A DNA stretch of 13,862 bases, from positions 335,727 through 349,588 of the forward strand of contig JBBHKE010001578.1 in NCBI GenBank assembly GCA_037447655.1, given 5' to 3'. The stretch is from Zygnema cylindricum (Eukaryota > Streptophyta > Zygnematophyceae > Zygnematales > Zygnemataceae). Each line of letters begins with the position of its first letter. Positions within the stretch are counted from its first letter, which is position 1. The notes beneath the pieces were generated by a model. The model was not told where the DNA came from. It worked only from the letters and a program-made list of their open reading frames with translations, and did not search any database. The translations under genes and the position numbers were made by a program. Shown in pieces: positions 1 to 8,158 of the stretch.

Positions 1-361
1 CAAATTTTTTCGGACAATATTTTAATTTAGGAGAGGGCAAAGGTTTGGTCATCATGTTAGCCACCATTTTTTCATCAGGTCTATACACAAGATTTAAAAT
101 TTTATTTTCAACTTTTTCTCTTACGAAACTTAATCTTATGTCCATATGTTTAACTTTGAAATGGTGTTTTGGATTGGCTACAATTGCAATTGCAGCTTGA
201 TTATCGCAAAAGACTTCATTCATTCCCTCCTTCATATATTCCAGTTCTTGCAACAATAACTTCACCCACATTAGTTCTTTTACAGCAGAATAAGACGCCA
301 TATACTCAACCTCCATAGTGGACTGAGCAACCACCTTTTGTTGCTTATTGCTCCAACACTA
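1..361 (-). pseudogene. copia RNase H domain (partial, after an in-frame stop)
   Basis: Translation of the minus strand downstream of the stop at 359-361 stays in the same frame as the reverse transcriptase fragment. It reads CWSNKQ, then VAQSTMEVEYMA, then CDNQAAIAI, then KHMDIRLSFVREK, and later a TKPLPSPK-like end. These match the conserved blocks of copia RNase H: the SKKQ/S-T-E-AEY block with its acidic residue, the CDNQAA block with its Asp, and the KHID-FVRE C-terminal block. RNase H degrades the RNA strand of the RNA:DNA hybrid during reverse transcription. The only break visible in this part is the TAG between the GEGA tail of the preceding fragment and CWSNKQ. The domain is nearly complete at the window edge. 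Confidence 0.85.
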
Positions 362-1680
362 AGCACCTTCCCCCACATACAAAACATATCCTGAAGTGCA
401 TCTTCTCATAGGTGCATCCCCATAACTAGCATCACTTGAAGTGGTGATATCACTGTGCTCCCCTCCCAAATGCAACCATAATTCTCTGGTTCCAACTAGA
501 TATCTCATGACTCTCTTGGCTGCCTCCCAGTCTCTCTTTCTTAGATCATTAAGACTCCTACTTAGTTCTCCAACTGCAACCGCTATGTCTGGCCTGGTAT
601 AGTTCATAAAATAGATCAAACTTCCTACGACCTGTCTATAATGAATAGATTTCATAAACTCTCTCTCCTCTAGACTCATCTGATCGTCTAAGATCATCAC
701 TCCTCCTTCTACACTCCCATCACTTACTTTTTCCAAGTCTATGGGAGTGGTACAAGTGTTAGCATTCTCCATCAGGAATTTCTCAAGCATATTACCTATT
801 GCTTCTTTCTGAGTAAGTCTGATAATCTTCTTCCCCCTATCTCTCTCCATTTGGATCCCCAAAATATATTCTGCCTCCCCTAAATCCTTCATATCAAATC
901 TGCCCCTAAGATCTTTCTTCAGCCTATTGATCTTCTCCAAAGACTTACTCAACACAAGCAGATCATCCACATAAATTGCAATAAAAATGACACCATTCTC
1001 ATCTTCAAACATATAGATAGAAGGGTCAGAGCTGATCTGGATATATCATAGATCGGTGAGAAACTCATCTAGTTTCTTATTCCATTGTCGGGAGCCTACT
1101 TCAGTCCATATAAGGATTTTATGAGCCTGCAGACATTGCTCTCCTCTCCTTTTTCCACGAACCCCTCTTGTTGCCTCATGAAAATTTCTTACTCTAACTC
1201 ACCATTAAGGAGAGCTGTCTTAATGTCCATCTGGTGGATTTCCATGTCTTCCGCGGCTGCCACACTGAGGAGAATCTTTACTGATGGGAACCGAACAGTT
1301 GGAGCAAAGGTCTCCTCATAGTCAATCCCCTCTTTTTGAGTAAACCCCTTTGCTACCTATCGAGCCTTATATCTCTCAATGGTATTATCTGGGTTCAGTT
1401 TTAGTTTAAATACCCATTTACACCTAATAGGTTTTCTGTGTGGAGGTTAATCTGCTAATTCCCAAGTATTTGGTTCCATGATAGAAGCCATCTCATCATT
1501 TATGGCTCTAATTTATCTTTCTTTCTCTAGACTATTCACTGCCTCCGAGTAAGACTGAGGCTCATCTGGGTGAGATAGCTTAGTTACCTTATGAGCCGTA
1601 TGTTTTTCCTGTATCCTTTTGCTGGTCCTCCTTCCTCCCTCAAATTTTGAAGCTGGAATGGATGGAAGTCTTAGATTTTT
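362..1680 (-). pseudogene. copia reverse transcriptase (broken)
   Basis: This is the RNA-dependent DNA polymerase domain of the copia polyprotein (RVT_2 type). Visible in order on the minus strand are a HPDEPQSYSEAV entry block, the substrate block KWVFKLKLNPD, KAR-stop-VAKGFTQ, DYEETFAPTVR, the first catalytic block MDIKTALLNGE, a SLYGLK-stop-AP block, and the catalytic YVDDLL (codons at about 956-973). After these come FDMKDLGEAEYILGIQ, a RQVVGSLIYFMNYTRPDIAVAV block and a SDASYGDAPMRRCTSGY linker leading into RNase H. In-frame stops lie at 1513-1515, 1447-1449, 1357-1359, 1189-1191, 1096-1098 and 1046-1048. One frame change falls at about 1081-1095, immediately after the SLYGLK-AP block. 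The YVDD aspartates are intact, but the protein cannot be made as one piece. Confidence 0.9.
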
Positions 1681-2954
1681 CTCACTCTCTCATCAGCGCC
1701 CGAGTATATGGAAGCCGATTCTTGTCCCGCTTCTTCTATCTCCTCGAAGTCCATAGGAGTATGTGAGGTTTCCGATGAGTCTCTTGTATCTTGGATCTCC
1801 CCTGAATCTGCAATCACGGTTTCACTCATGTCCTTTTCGAGAATGACCGAGTTCTCCTCACTGTCGGACTCAAATCTGATTCTTATCTTCTTGGTATATT
1901 TGAAGGGGTCAAATGACTTCCCTTCATCCATGACAACTACGTGTTTGACCAGAAAAATATCTTTCTTTGCTAAGTCATAGACTCTATATCCCTTAACATC
2001 CTCGTCATATCCCACAAATGATCCTGGTTTACCCTGAGCATCTAGTTTCCAGGTTTTCCTATCCGTGTCAAGACTGTAAACTTGGCAACCGAATACTTTA
2101 AGGTGTGAGATATCTAGTTTCCTTCCAACCCATCTCTCATAAGGTGTCAATCCCTTTATAGCTGAGGTAAGGACTCTATTATTAATGTAGTTGGCTCGGT
2201 TCATTCCTTCTGCCCAAAATCTCTTTCCTATTTTCTTGTCTGCCAACATACTACATGAACTATCTCCTAGTGTTCGATTCAACCTCTCAACTACCCCTTT
2301 TTGTTCCAGGTTATATGGTACAGTTTTTTGGTGCTGCACTCCCTCATCTCTCAAATCTTCCTCAAACTAGTTAGAGGTATATTCCCCCCCTTTATCACTC
2401 CTTATCCTTTTAATGGGGGTTTCATGAAACTTCTCACTCGAGGCTTAAAATTCTTTGAAGTAAGTTGATGCTTCAGACTTTGTTTTTAGAAAGTAGACTC
2501 TAGAGTACCTAGACCAGTCATCGGTTATTGTCAACATAAACCTCTTCCTTCCAACAGAAAGTTCTTTTGCAGGTCCCCAAATATTTGTGTGGACCAAATC
2601 TTGTACCCTCTTACACCTATATGTGGCGACTTTGGGAAAAGGAAATCTGTGAGCCTTACCTTGAGCACAACCACTATAATCATCCATCATTTCATTATCC
2701 CCAAAGTGATTGCCTTCTACTACCCCAAGCTTTTTCATTTCCCTCAACTTATCAAAATGCACATTCCCCAACCGCTTATGCCATATCATCAACTTAGGAA
2801 CACCAACATAATAAGCATTCTTCTTTTCATTAATGAGGTTAAGTTTAAACATTCCTTGGCTTCCCTTATTTGCCATGAAGTAAACTTTATCCCCATACTT
2901 AGCTGTAAAGACTCCCTTTCTAGTGAAGGTATCAATCTCTTTGTCATCTAGCAC
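1671..2954 (-). pseudogene. copia GAG-pre-integrase and integrase (broken)
   Basis: This would be the DDE-type strand-transfer enzyme that inserts cDNA into the host genome. One frame (stops aside) carries the GAG-pre-integrase block WHKRLGNVHFDKL, a CAQGKAHRFPFP zinc-finger end, the core segment LVHTNIWGP, ITDDWSRYSRVYFLK, RSDKGGEY, PYNLEQKGVVERLNRT, and the ERWVGRKLDISHLKVFGC and SFVGYDEDVKGYRVYD C-terminal blocks. Stops interrupt it at 2445-2447 and 2367-2369. The first catalytic Asp of the D,D-35-E triad (normally HTD) is Asn, codon at 2583-2585. The second Asp (RSD) and the Glu (VER) remain. The tail after residue motif KSFDPFKY is acidic and Ser/Glu-rich, and the frame is lost near 1671-1685 before the reverse transcriptase. 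Confidence 0.92.
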
Positions 2955-3404
2955 GGACGTAGAGACAAGATTTTTACTCAGCTAAGGAATGTAGATTACA
3001 TCTGAGAATGTAAGTATAGAAGTCTTACCCTCCACTAAGACTTTTAGATAAACAGATCCCACTAGATCTGTAGTAACCACTCTCTCATCCCCATACTCTA
3101 TTTCTACAGTAGGGATCTTTCTTAGCTTAGGGAAGAGTTCTTTATCACGACACATATGCATGGATGCACCTAAGTCGATAATCCATCCTTCCTGTGGAGC
3201 TTCCCGAATTGCTCCAAGGGCACACTTCTGTCTCCGAAGGATCTCCTTCTCCTCCTGGCTCTCGTCAAGAAGAAGCTCTACATCCTCCTCAGAGGACTCA
3301 TCCTCAGTTTCTCCTGTCACTTTTGTAACCACAAGTGCCTTTTTCTTCCCTCCGGAAAAACCCCCTCCACGATTCTCTTGGAGCCTCAGCTTCGACAGCT
3401 TGAC
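2955..3404 (-). pseudogene. copia aspartic protease (broken)
   Basis: This segment lies downstream of the zinc knuckle in the same frame. It contains an acidic, Ser/Glu-rich linker and then the retropepsin core WIIDLGASMHMC, followed by VTTDLVGSVYLKV and FSDVIYIP. Copia proteases cleave the Gag-Pol polyprotein and normally carry D-S-G at the active site. Here the Ser is Leu (D-L-G), a change reachable by one C-to-T substitution in a TCA codon. An in-frame TAG at 2982-2984 separates the YIP block from LSKNLVSTSVLDDKE, which leads into the GAG-pre-integrase region. The catalytic Asp is kept, but the stop and the altered motif make activity unlikely. Confidence 0.85.
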
Positions 3405-4234
3405 ACAATCAGCGATGAAGTGTCCCAGCTTTTTGCAAAAATGACAAAGACCCTTTGGGGGCCTTGGCCCCCCAAAATGATCTCTTTCCCCTTTGTAAGG
3501 TTTCTTTGGGTCCTTCCCCCATCGGTCCCCTCCTGCTGCTAGAGCTTGAATGCTCTTCCCTCATCTCCTAATCTCCATTGTGTTTTCCTGCACAAGTATC
3601 ATCTTGCCACAGTGTTCCATTTCCATGAATTATCACGCATTTCTTGTATTCGATACACTATGTTCTCGAACTCATCTATTAACTTCATGATAAGAGTGTT
3701 AACTTTCATTTTAATTGTACCTCTCCACCTGGCACTTTCCATCTTCATATACAAACAAGAAAGATCGTTACTGTAATCTAACATCTTTCCTCTTTTGTAA
3801 GTGTAACTCACTAGCTTTTGCTCAGCCAACTGGAGCTCCTGAATAGTTCCAGCTCTATAAATCTCCACCAAACTCACCCACAACTCCTCGGAATTGTAAA
3901 TGTGAAGATGAGGGGTGGCCAAAGCTTGAGTGAGGTGCCTTAGAATGAAGTTCTTGGCAGCCATGTTTACATCCTCCCACATTTGAGTATCGTTCTCCGC
4001 GGTCTTCACAGTTGCCCTTGCCGGTATTGTGGCAATACGAGTGAGGGGTGTCTCCTTCCCTTTCCCCTTTTCGGACACAGTGTTGTCCCCTTTATCTGCC
4101 TCCTCCGCTGAGGCAGCCGTTGCTGTAGGAAATCTTACTCCTCCAAACCCTGGTGGAGTTCTGGAAGGTGGACGTTTCACTTGTCCACTGACGATACCCC
4201 AGTATCGTTTTTCGCACAAAGCTCCCATCATCAT
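3405..4234 (-). pseudogene. copia gag with CCHC zinc knuckle (broken)
   Basis: Gag packages element RNA into cytoplasmic virus-like particles. The open part (3599-4234) starts at the first of three consecutive ATG codons, about 65 nt inside the 5' LTR. It runs 211 residues and has a UBN2-like helical core: an AKNFILRHLTQ segment, ELWVSLVEIYRAG, and a LQLAEQKLVSYTYKRGKMLDYSNDLS segment. The frame ends at 3599-3601. The neighbouring frame continues the protein after a shift, with another stop at 3561-3563, and reaches a basic Lys/Gly-rich stretch. It then reaches a perfect CCHC knuckle, C-X2-C-X4-H-X4-C (3405-3446, reading CHFCKKLGHFIADC). The N-terminus lacks the usual long block before the WGIVSG-like motif, so it may be shortened. 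Confidence 0.85.
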
Positions 4235-4283
4235 GGCTTCCTAATAGATGAACCCAAATCCATTGAAGGTAGTCACCCTGGAG

Positions 4284-4298
4284 GGTGGGCCCATAACC
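4284..4298 (-). other. Primer-binding site for initiator tRNA-Met, internal (half-tRNA) type
   Basis: The plus-strand 15-mer GGTGGGCCCATAACC equals positions of about 26-40 of plant initiator tRNA-Met, the anticodon arm that includes CAU. The minus-strand element RNA is therefore complementary to the anticodon arm, not to the 3' CCA end. The site abuts the LTR with no spacer. Internal priming by a cleaved half-tRNA is established for Drosophila copia. The match to the plant tRNA is from my knowledge of that tRNA, not from an alignment. Confidence 0.8.
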
Positions 4299-4676
4299 TG
4301 AAACTCTGTGTTCTCCATTGGACTACAGAGTACAGGAAGCCTCTATATAGTTAATAACTAACCCACTTTCAATGGAAACCACTGCTACCCAAGCAAACAA
4401 GCAAACAATCTGACTGCACCCCTGTGTAGCCTGGAATCCCCTGAGTCTGTAGGAAAAGAATCTCTGAAAACGCCCAACCAGGGGATTTTTTATAAGCTGG
4501 CAAAAATGCCAATTTATACAACCTCTCAAAGAGAGAGAAGACCATCTACCAGATTTTTCTAAGTCCTAGCTCCCTCTCACAACCCCTATCTACTAACTGT
4601 ACGAACCAATCAAAATACCGTAGAGTACATAAAAGTACTACTGCCGATGTACTTTTTGTAAGACCTTTGTACAACA
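4299..4676 (-). repeat. 5' LTR of the copia element
   Basis: In element orientation the LTR would begin TGTTGTACAAAGG and end GAGTTTCA, giving TG...CA termini. The right-hand limit of the retrotransposon is set by the first good TG start upstream of the promoter. The inner limit is set by the primer-binding site next to it. At 378 bp it is a normal copia LTR size. The outer end is less certain than the inner one because no second LTR or target duplication is visible. Confidence 0.7.
4485..4518 (-). promoter_or_regulatory. LTR TATA boxes
   Basis: Inside the LTR, the minus strand has TATAAAAAAT (4485-4494) and, a little upstream, TATAAATT (4511-4518). Either could be the core promoter of the element. 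Gag starts about 250 nt downstream of the first. Confidence 0.45.
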
Positions 4677-4739
4677 AGGCCATTAAGCGGACGCTTGTCC
4701 ATTTTCCACTCGTCCGTACGTTCCTCAGAATTCCCGCGA

Positions 4740-4902
4740 CCGAATGTTATCTCTCCACGTGGCGTCATGTCATGCCACGTCAATAAATGCCAAAGTGACC
4801 ATTCCGGGATTTCGGCGATGATGTGCGCCGTTGGATTTGACTTGGAATGCAATCTCAGCCGTTATAAATACTTGCGCGATATTTGTTTCGCTGTCGAAAC
4901 AA
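4740..4902 (+). promoter_or_regulatory. Plant-promoter-like stretch next to the LTR
   Basis: Within about 120 bp there is a perfect G-box (CCACGTGGC, 4755-4763), a CGTCA motif directly after it and a second ACGT site (GCCACGTCA, 4774-4782). A TATA box (TATAAATA, 4863-4870) follows. This arrangement is typical of plant promoters bound by bZIP/bHLH factors. An ATG at 4903 opens a reading frame of only 23 codons, so no gene body is apparent. It may be the upstream part of a lost or displaced gene, or a fragment of another element. Function is inferred only. Confidence 0.35.
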
Positions 4903-5044
4903 AATGCACGGTATCCGTTTCAAAGTAGTATCTTACTTCGTACTTTATAAAACTGTATCTATGCATGCCGTATAGAGTTTCAGTTAAATGAATTTGTTCC
5001 CTCCTAAATAGATATATATTTATCACATACAAAAGCATTTAGCA

Positions 5045-5125
5045 ATGGTCCTAGTCTAATAGGATAAAGTTGACCGCTATCGCCCAACTTGACGAACGGC
5101 AGGTACCGGGATCAAATCCCGGGTT
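5045..5125 (+). mobile_element. tRNA-derived SINE-like head (A box, B box)
   Basis: TAGTCTAATAGG (5052-5063) fits the RNA polymerase III A box (TRGYNNANNNGG). GGATCAAATCC (5109-5119) fits the B box GGWTCRANNCC. A perfect T arm is present, with CCGGG (5106-5110) and CCCGG (5118-5122) around a 7-nt loop. The expected acceptor stem is absent: the seven bases before the A box do not pair with those after the T arm. A GACGAAC/GTTCGTC stem instead encloses the T arm. This fits a SINE head or decayed tRNA pseudogene better than a working tRNA gene. The sequence to about 5275, ending in a T-rich tail, may be the SINE body, but I found no target duplication. Confidence 0.45.
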
Positions 5126-5358
5126 CGTCGGGTATATTTTAGTAACCTACTAAAAACAACTGCCTGTTGAACTAAGGCAACCATGGATCAACCACCCTCT
5201 CTATCCTTCAGTGACTAAAACAAGTATGGGGGCTAGAGAGAGGAGGTGGAGGCAGGCTGTCCGTCCTTTTCTTTTCGTTTTATACTAACATATTTAAACC
5301 TAGAAAATACTCTAAAAATCTATTAATTTCAACACCTTATTTATATACTGATAATAGG
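5126..5358. other. No gene seen; possible SINE body then AT-rich spacer
   Basis: The stretch has a purine-rich patch (about 5225-5250), then CTTTTCTTTTCG and AT-rich DNA. No long reading frame with recognisable similarity, RNA gene or clear inverted repeat is visible. Confidence 0.4.
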
Positions 5359-5400
5359 GAATCAATGTGAAGTACTTATTCAATGTAAGAATGTTGATTC
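5359..5400. repeat. 42-bp hairpin unit, single copy
   Basis: The unit begins GAATCAA and ends TTGATTC, which are perfect 7-bp inverted ends around about 28 bp. The same unit recurs twice in tandem at 9084 and 9141. Confidence 0.7.
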
Positions 5401-5444
5401 GTAAATAGTGTGGCTTCATTCGGTCGCGCGTGACGACGCGTCAT

Positions 5445-6084
5445 TTGCGTGGTTCACACTTAGAAAATGGGGAAAACGGTATTGGTATGAAAACGGTACT
5501 TTTTTTTGTCCGCCGTGAACTTGCACGTGATGCTAGCCTACGTCAACTAGCGTGTCGTGATAGGAGCCACTTGCAAATACGAAAAAGGAAACGCTTTGCA
5601 GACATGATATATACGAATCCTTCCAAACCAAAATGTACAGCCACGCAAGCGTTTGTACAGACCAAAATTAACCGTGAAGGAACTTTGGACATGCCCTTTG
5701 TTATTTTTTTCCATTGGTGTTTTTTTTTTTGACATTACGTGTTCTCTTATGCGATTGGTCCCCTAGTTTGTTCATAAGTTTGCGACGGAATGAATTCCTG
5801 TACGGTTCACGTCCGTGCGCTTCGTTTTCGAAATTCTTCAATAACGAAAAAGTGCATTCCGAACATGATGTCCGATGGCGCACGGCATTTGCCGTTTGCT
5901 TTACGCAGCTGCCGAGTTTTGACGCATAGAACTGAATCTTTTGTCCGCCGCTACGCTCCAAAACGGTCGAAACCAACCGCCCCAACCATCAGCGTCGCGT
6001 TTTTTGTCATTTTATGAAATTTGGCGTACGGATCCCAAAATTTATTACATCGTTTTCCCATTTTTCCAAGTGTGAACCACGCAA
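5445..6084. mobile_element. Non-autonomous DNA transposon, 640 bp, long terminal inverted repeats
   Basis: The ends are TTGCGTGGTTCACACTT (5445-5461) and its exact complement (6068-6084). Similarity continues inward for about 20 more bases (GAAAATGGGGAAAACG against GAAAAATGGGAAAACG). U2 lacks this block: the flanking GCGTCATT and TTATTTATACG sit 12 bp apart at 9220-9250. No clean target duplication is visible, so the superfamily is left open. Reading frames inside are short, overlap on both strands and resemble nothing I know. Confidence 0.72.
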
Positions 6085-6226
6085 TTATTTATACGTATGT
6101 ACGCTTTTATATTTTGTACGAAGTTTATTTCTTTTAGTGCGAGTTTATACATGTCGTACGTCGTCCTTTAATTTGTGTCCAAGTTCAGCGTAACGGTTTG
6201 CGATTAGATTCCATTTTTGCGGCTAA

Positions 6227-6870
6227 GGGTGAACCTCTATCAAGCAAAAAGTGGGGTTCTTTACTGGAAAAAATGTACTTTCGTACAGATCCAGCTCATT
6301 TTCGTACAGAGGCGTACTGATTTTTTTTTTTTTTTTTTTAAACATGATTACTGTCGGCGCGTCAAGATTCTCCAAACTTTTGGGCGACAACGTCGACCGT
6401 CCGATTACATGTTTTCGAAGCAAGAGCTCACGTCGTCCAATGATTAATTACTCTCCTCAGGAAGAGAGTCATCAATCACCGGACGTGTAAAATGTTTACG
6501 CGTGGAAAGGTGACGTACGGGCCGCGGGCCTTCGGACAGAGGGGAATCAAATCAAACGAAAACCACAAAAAAAAACCTTTGTTGAAAAATGTGTCGTGAC
6601 GCCTCCTCCACGATCCGGTGACATCCGGAATTTATGGCGCCACGACAAAACACGAACGACAAACCAACAACAAAAAATACAAAACACAAACCTACAATGA
6701 ATCTTTGACTGCTCGTCGTCAAAACATGAACCTAGGTGCGTCCAATCGAAAAAAAGCACGTACGCGATACATTCCATTGCTGACACGACCTGATGGAGAA
6801 GTGAACGAAGTATTACAGCTAGTAAACGTTTCCGTACGATTATTGTCGGCGCGCTGATGGAGGGTTACCC
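6227..6870. mobile_element. PIF/Harbinger-like (Tourist-type) non-autonomous element, 644 bp
   Basis: The ends GGGTGAACCTCTATCA and (complement of right end) GGGTAACCCTCCATCA agree at 13 of 16 positions. The 3-bp sequence TAA is duplicated on both sides (6224-6226 and 6871-6873). The uninterrupted relative U2 has a single TAA at the matching place (9380-9382). A 3-bp TWA duplication is the hallmark of PIF/Harbinger. Internally, a block containing TGTCGGCGCG occurs near 6352 and again near 6844. There is also a run of T of about 19. No transposase is visible. Confidence 0.82.
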
Positions 6871-7166
6871 TAAGTCAAATGTCGGTGTGTGCTATCACAG
6901 TGGAGCTCACGTGAAGTGAGTAACTACCTGCGCGCAAGCATTTTATTTATATTTGGTTGCCTCAGTTTTGTTACAGTAAACCTGCGCCGGCCGTGTGAAT
7001 TGTTTTTTTTTCATGACGGTCGACGTTCGCAAGCGCGATAGTTTTTTAACCGCCGTTACAATATTTTGCCAGACAAAGTTGTTCGACGGATTGAAAGTCA
7101 AATCTGAACTTAAAGGTACGTAGCTTCTACAAAACTGTACTTCAAATGTACAATTTCTGACAACTA

Positions 7167-7336
7167 CTTGCGGGCAGCAAAAATCGTCTCTGCGATTAGC
7201 TATTCCCTAAATAATCATAAAATGTTGCAGCAAAGTTCAAAACCTTCGAAATTTTACATGGAAATGTTCAAAGTACAACATACACCATAGATTATGGGAA
7301 TTGCTAATCGCAGAGACATTTTTTGCTACGCGCAGG
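7167..7336. mobile_element. 170-bp MITE with about 42-bp terminal inverted repeats and TA duplication
   Basis: The left arm contains GTCTCTGCGATTAGCTATTC and the complement of the right arm GTCTCTGCGATTAGCAATTC. The arms match over about 42 bp with few differences. TA occurs at 7165-7166 and 7337-7338. The inverted copy R has one TA at the corresponding site (8791-8792) and no insertion. A TA duplication suggests Tc1/mariner-type mobilisation, though the termini do not show the Stowaway CTCCCTCC start. With arms this long, RNA from it would fold into a hairpin. Confidence 0.82.
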
Positions 7337-7684
7337 TACACCGCAAATCGTAATTAGAGTAATGAAAAAATTAGACTACAAAAACTAAAAATTTAAAATA
7401 GAGTAATGAACACTAACTTATGTGATAGAGTTGTTTCAACTATGAAGTTTAGGGTACGTCCCCATGCATTAAAGTATCTACTTTTCTCTGTCATTTTGCC
7501 CTAAAATTCAGGGAACTTTGACAAAAAATTTAGCCGTACGAGAAAATCATTTTTACCAAAGTAAAGTAAACGTCAATTCATACTCTGGATGTACGACATG
7601 TTTGTCGTCATGTGAACGCATTTTGGCGTTTTCCCCTTTTCGACCCCCGGGCAAGAGAATCCAGCCCAAAAAAAAACTTCATCC

Positions 7685-7709
7685 AAAATCACCTCGAGGG
7701 GGTGATTTT
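7685..7709. repeat. Perfect 9-bp hairpin
   Basis: AAAATCACC and GGTGATTTT enclose a 7-nt loop (TCGAGGG). It lies inside the 948-bp element. Confidence 0.6.
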
Positions 7710-8100
7710 AGTTCAAGTACCGCCCAAACAGCGAATGAAAAATGACCCACGCACGCGCCACAAGAGCATGAAAATTTTAGGACGACGGAGAGTCCTCGCT
7801 ATTTTTCTCCGTGCCCGTCACGCGCATGTACAGAAAAAATATGCAGGGGTCTTGGACCTCCACTTTCATTCATGGGGTCCTTTGCAAAATTTTGCGCCGT
7901 CGTCGCCTCTCCCCTCTCCCTCTCACACCATCGCTTTTATCTCACACTTTTTAGAATGATAGACGACAATATTGGTATAAAATGAAAGATATTTTAAAAA
8001 TATTATTTTTGACAATTTTTAGGTTTTTTTTTAATAGCAAGTCGAGCGAGAAAAGTAGAAAAAACGAAATCGGAAAACCATGGCAGAAAGTTATTGAATC

Positions 8101-8158
8101 AGTGACGTCGACGTTGTCACAAGTGAGCGTGACGTCACAATATCACCAAACCCTAAAC
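8101..8158. promoter_or_regulatory. ACGT-element cluster plus telo-box inside the 948-bp element
   Basis: The stretch contains GTGACGTCGACG and the palindromic CRE-like TGACGTCA (8130-8137). The telo-box-like AAACCCTAAAC (8148-8158) follows. Such motifs bind bZIP and telobox factors in plant promoters. Here there is no gene downstream that I can recognise, so a regulatory role is only a possibility. Confidence 0.25.

Larger units (their letters stand above)
1..4676 (-). mobile_element. Degenerate Ty1/copia LTR retrotransposon, 3' part beyond the window
   Basis: Reading leftward on the minus strand, the order is LTR, primer-binding site, gag, protease, integrase, reverse transcriptase, RNase H. 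Integrase ahead of reverse transcriptase is the diagnostic order of Ty1/copia (Pseudoviridae-type) elements and excludes Ty3/gypsy. Gag and pol are split by stops and frame breaks, so the copy is non-autonomous. The left edge of the window cuts the element just after the C-terminal RNase H motifs, so the 3' LTR, polypurine tract and target duplication cannot be checked. LTR-to-LTR dating is therefore impossible here. The family is not identified. Confidence 0.95.
5359..7451 (+). repeat. U1: left direct copy of a repeat family, interrupted by insertions
   Basis: Once the three inserted elements (5445-6084, 6227-6870, 7167-7336) are removed, the remaining pieces are collinear with U2 (9084-9720): 5359-5444, 6085-6226 and 6871-7166. 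Shared blocks include AATAGTGTGGCTTCATT, CGTCCTTTAATTT, GTCCAAGTTCAGCGTAACGG and CAGTGGAGCTCACGTGAAG. The 6871-7166 part is also present inverted in R. The family encodes nothing recognisable. It is CpG- and GTAC-rich compared with its surroundings. Confidence 0.8.

Noticed and set aside
2567-3444. Several plus-strand frames of 76-120 codons opposite integrase and protease.
   Set aside because: They are antisense shadows of clear copia domains on the minus strand.
4677-4690. A target-site duplication for the copia element at its right edge.
   Set aside because: The other end of the element lies outside the window, so no duplication can be shown.
5045-5125. A functional tRNA gene.
   Set aside because: The T arm and promoter boxes are good, but the acceptor stem does not pair and no standard anticodon arm can be placed with confidence.
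7612-7959. A 115-codon frame inside the 948-bp element as a possible captured gene.
   Set aside because: No domain or signal is recognisable. Other frames overlap it, and length alone is weak evidence in CpG-rich element DNA.
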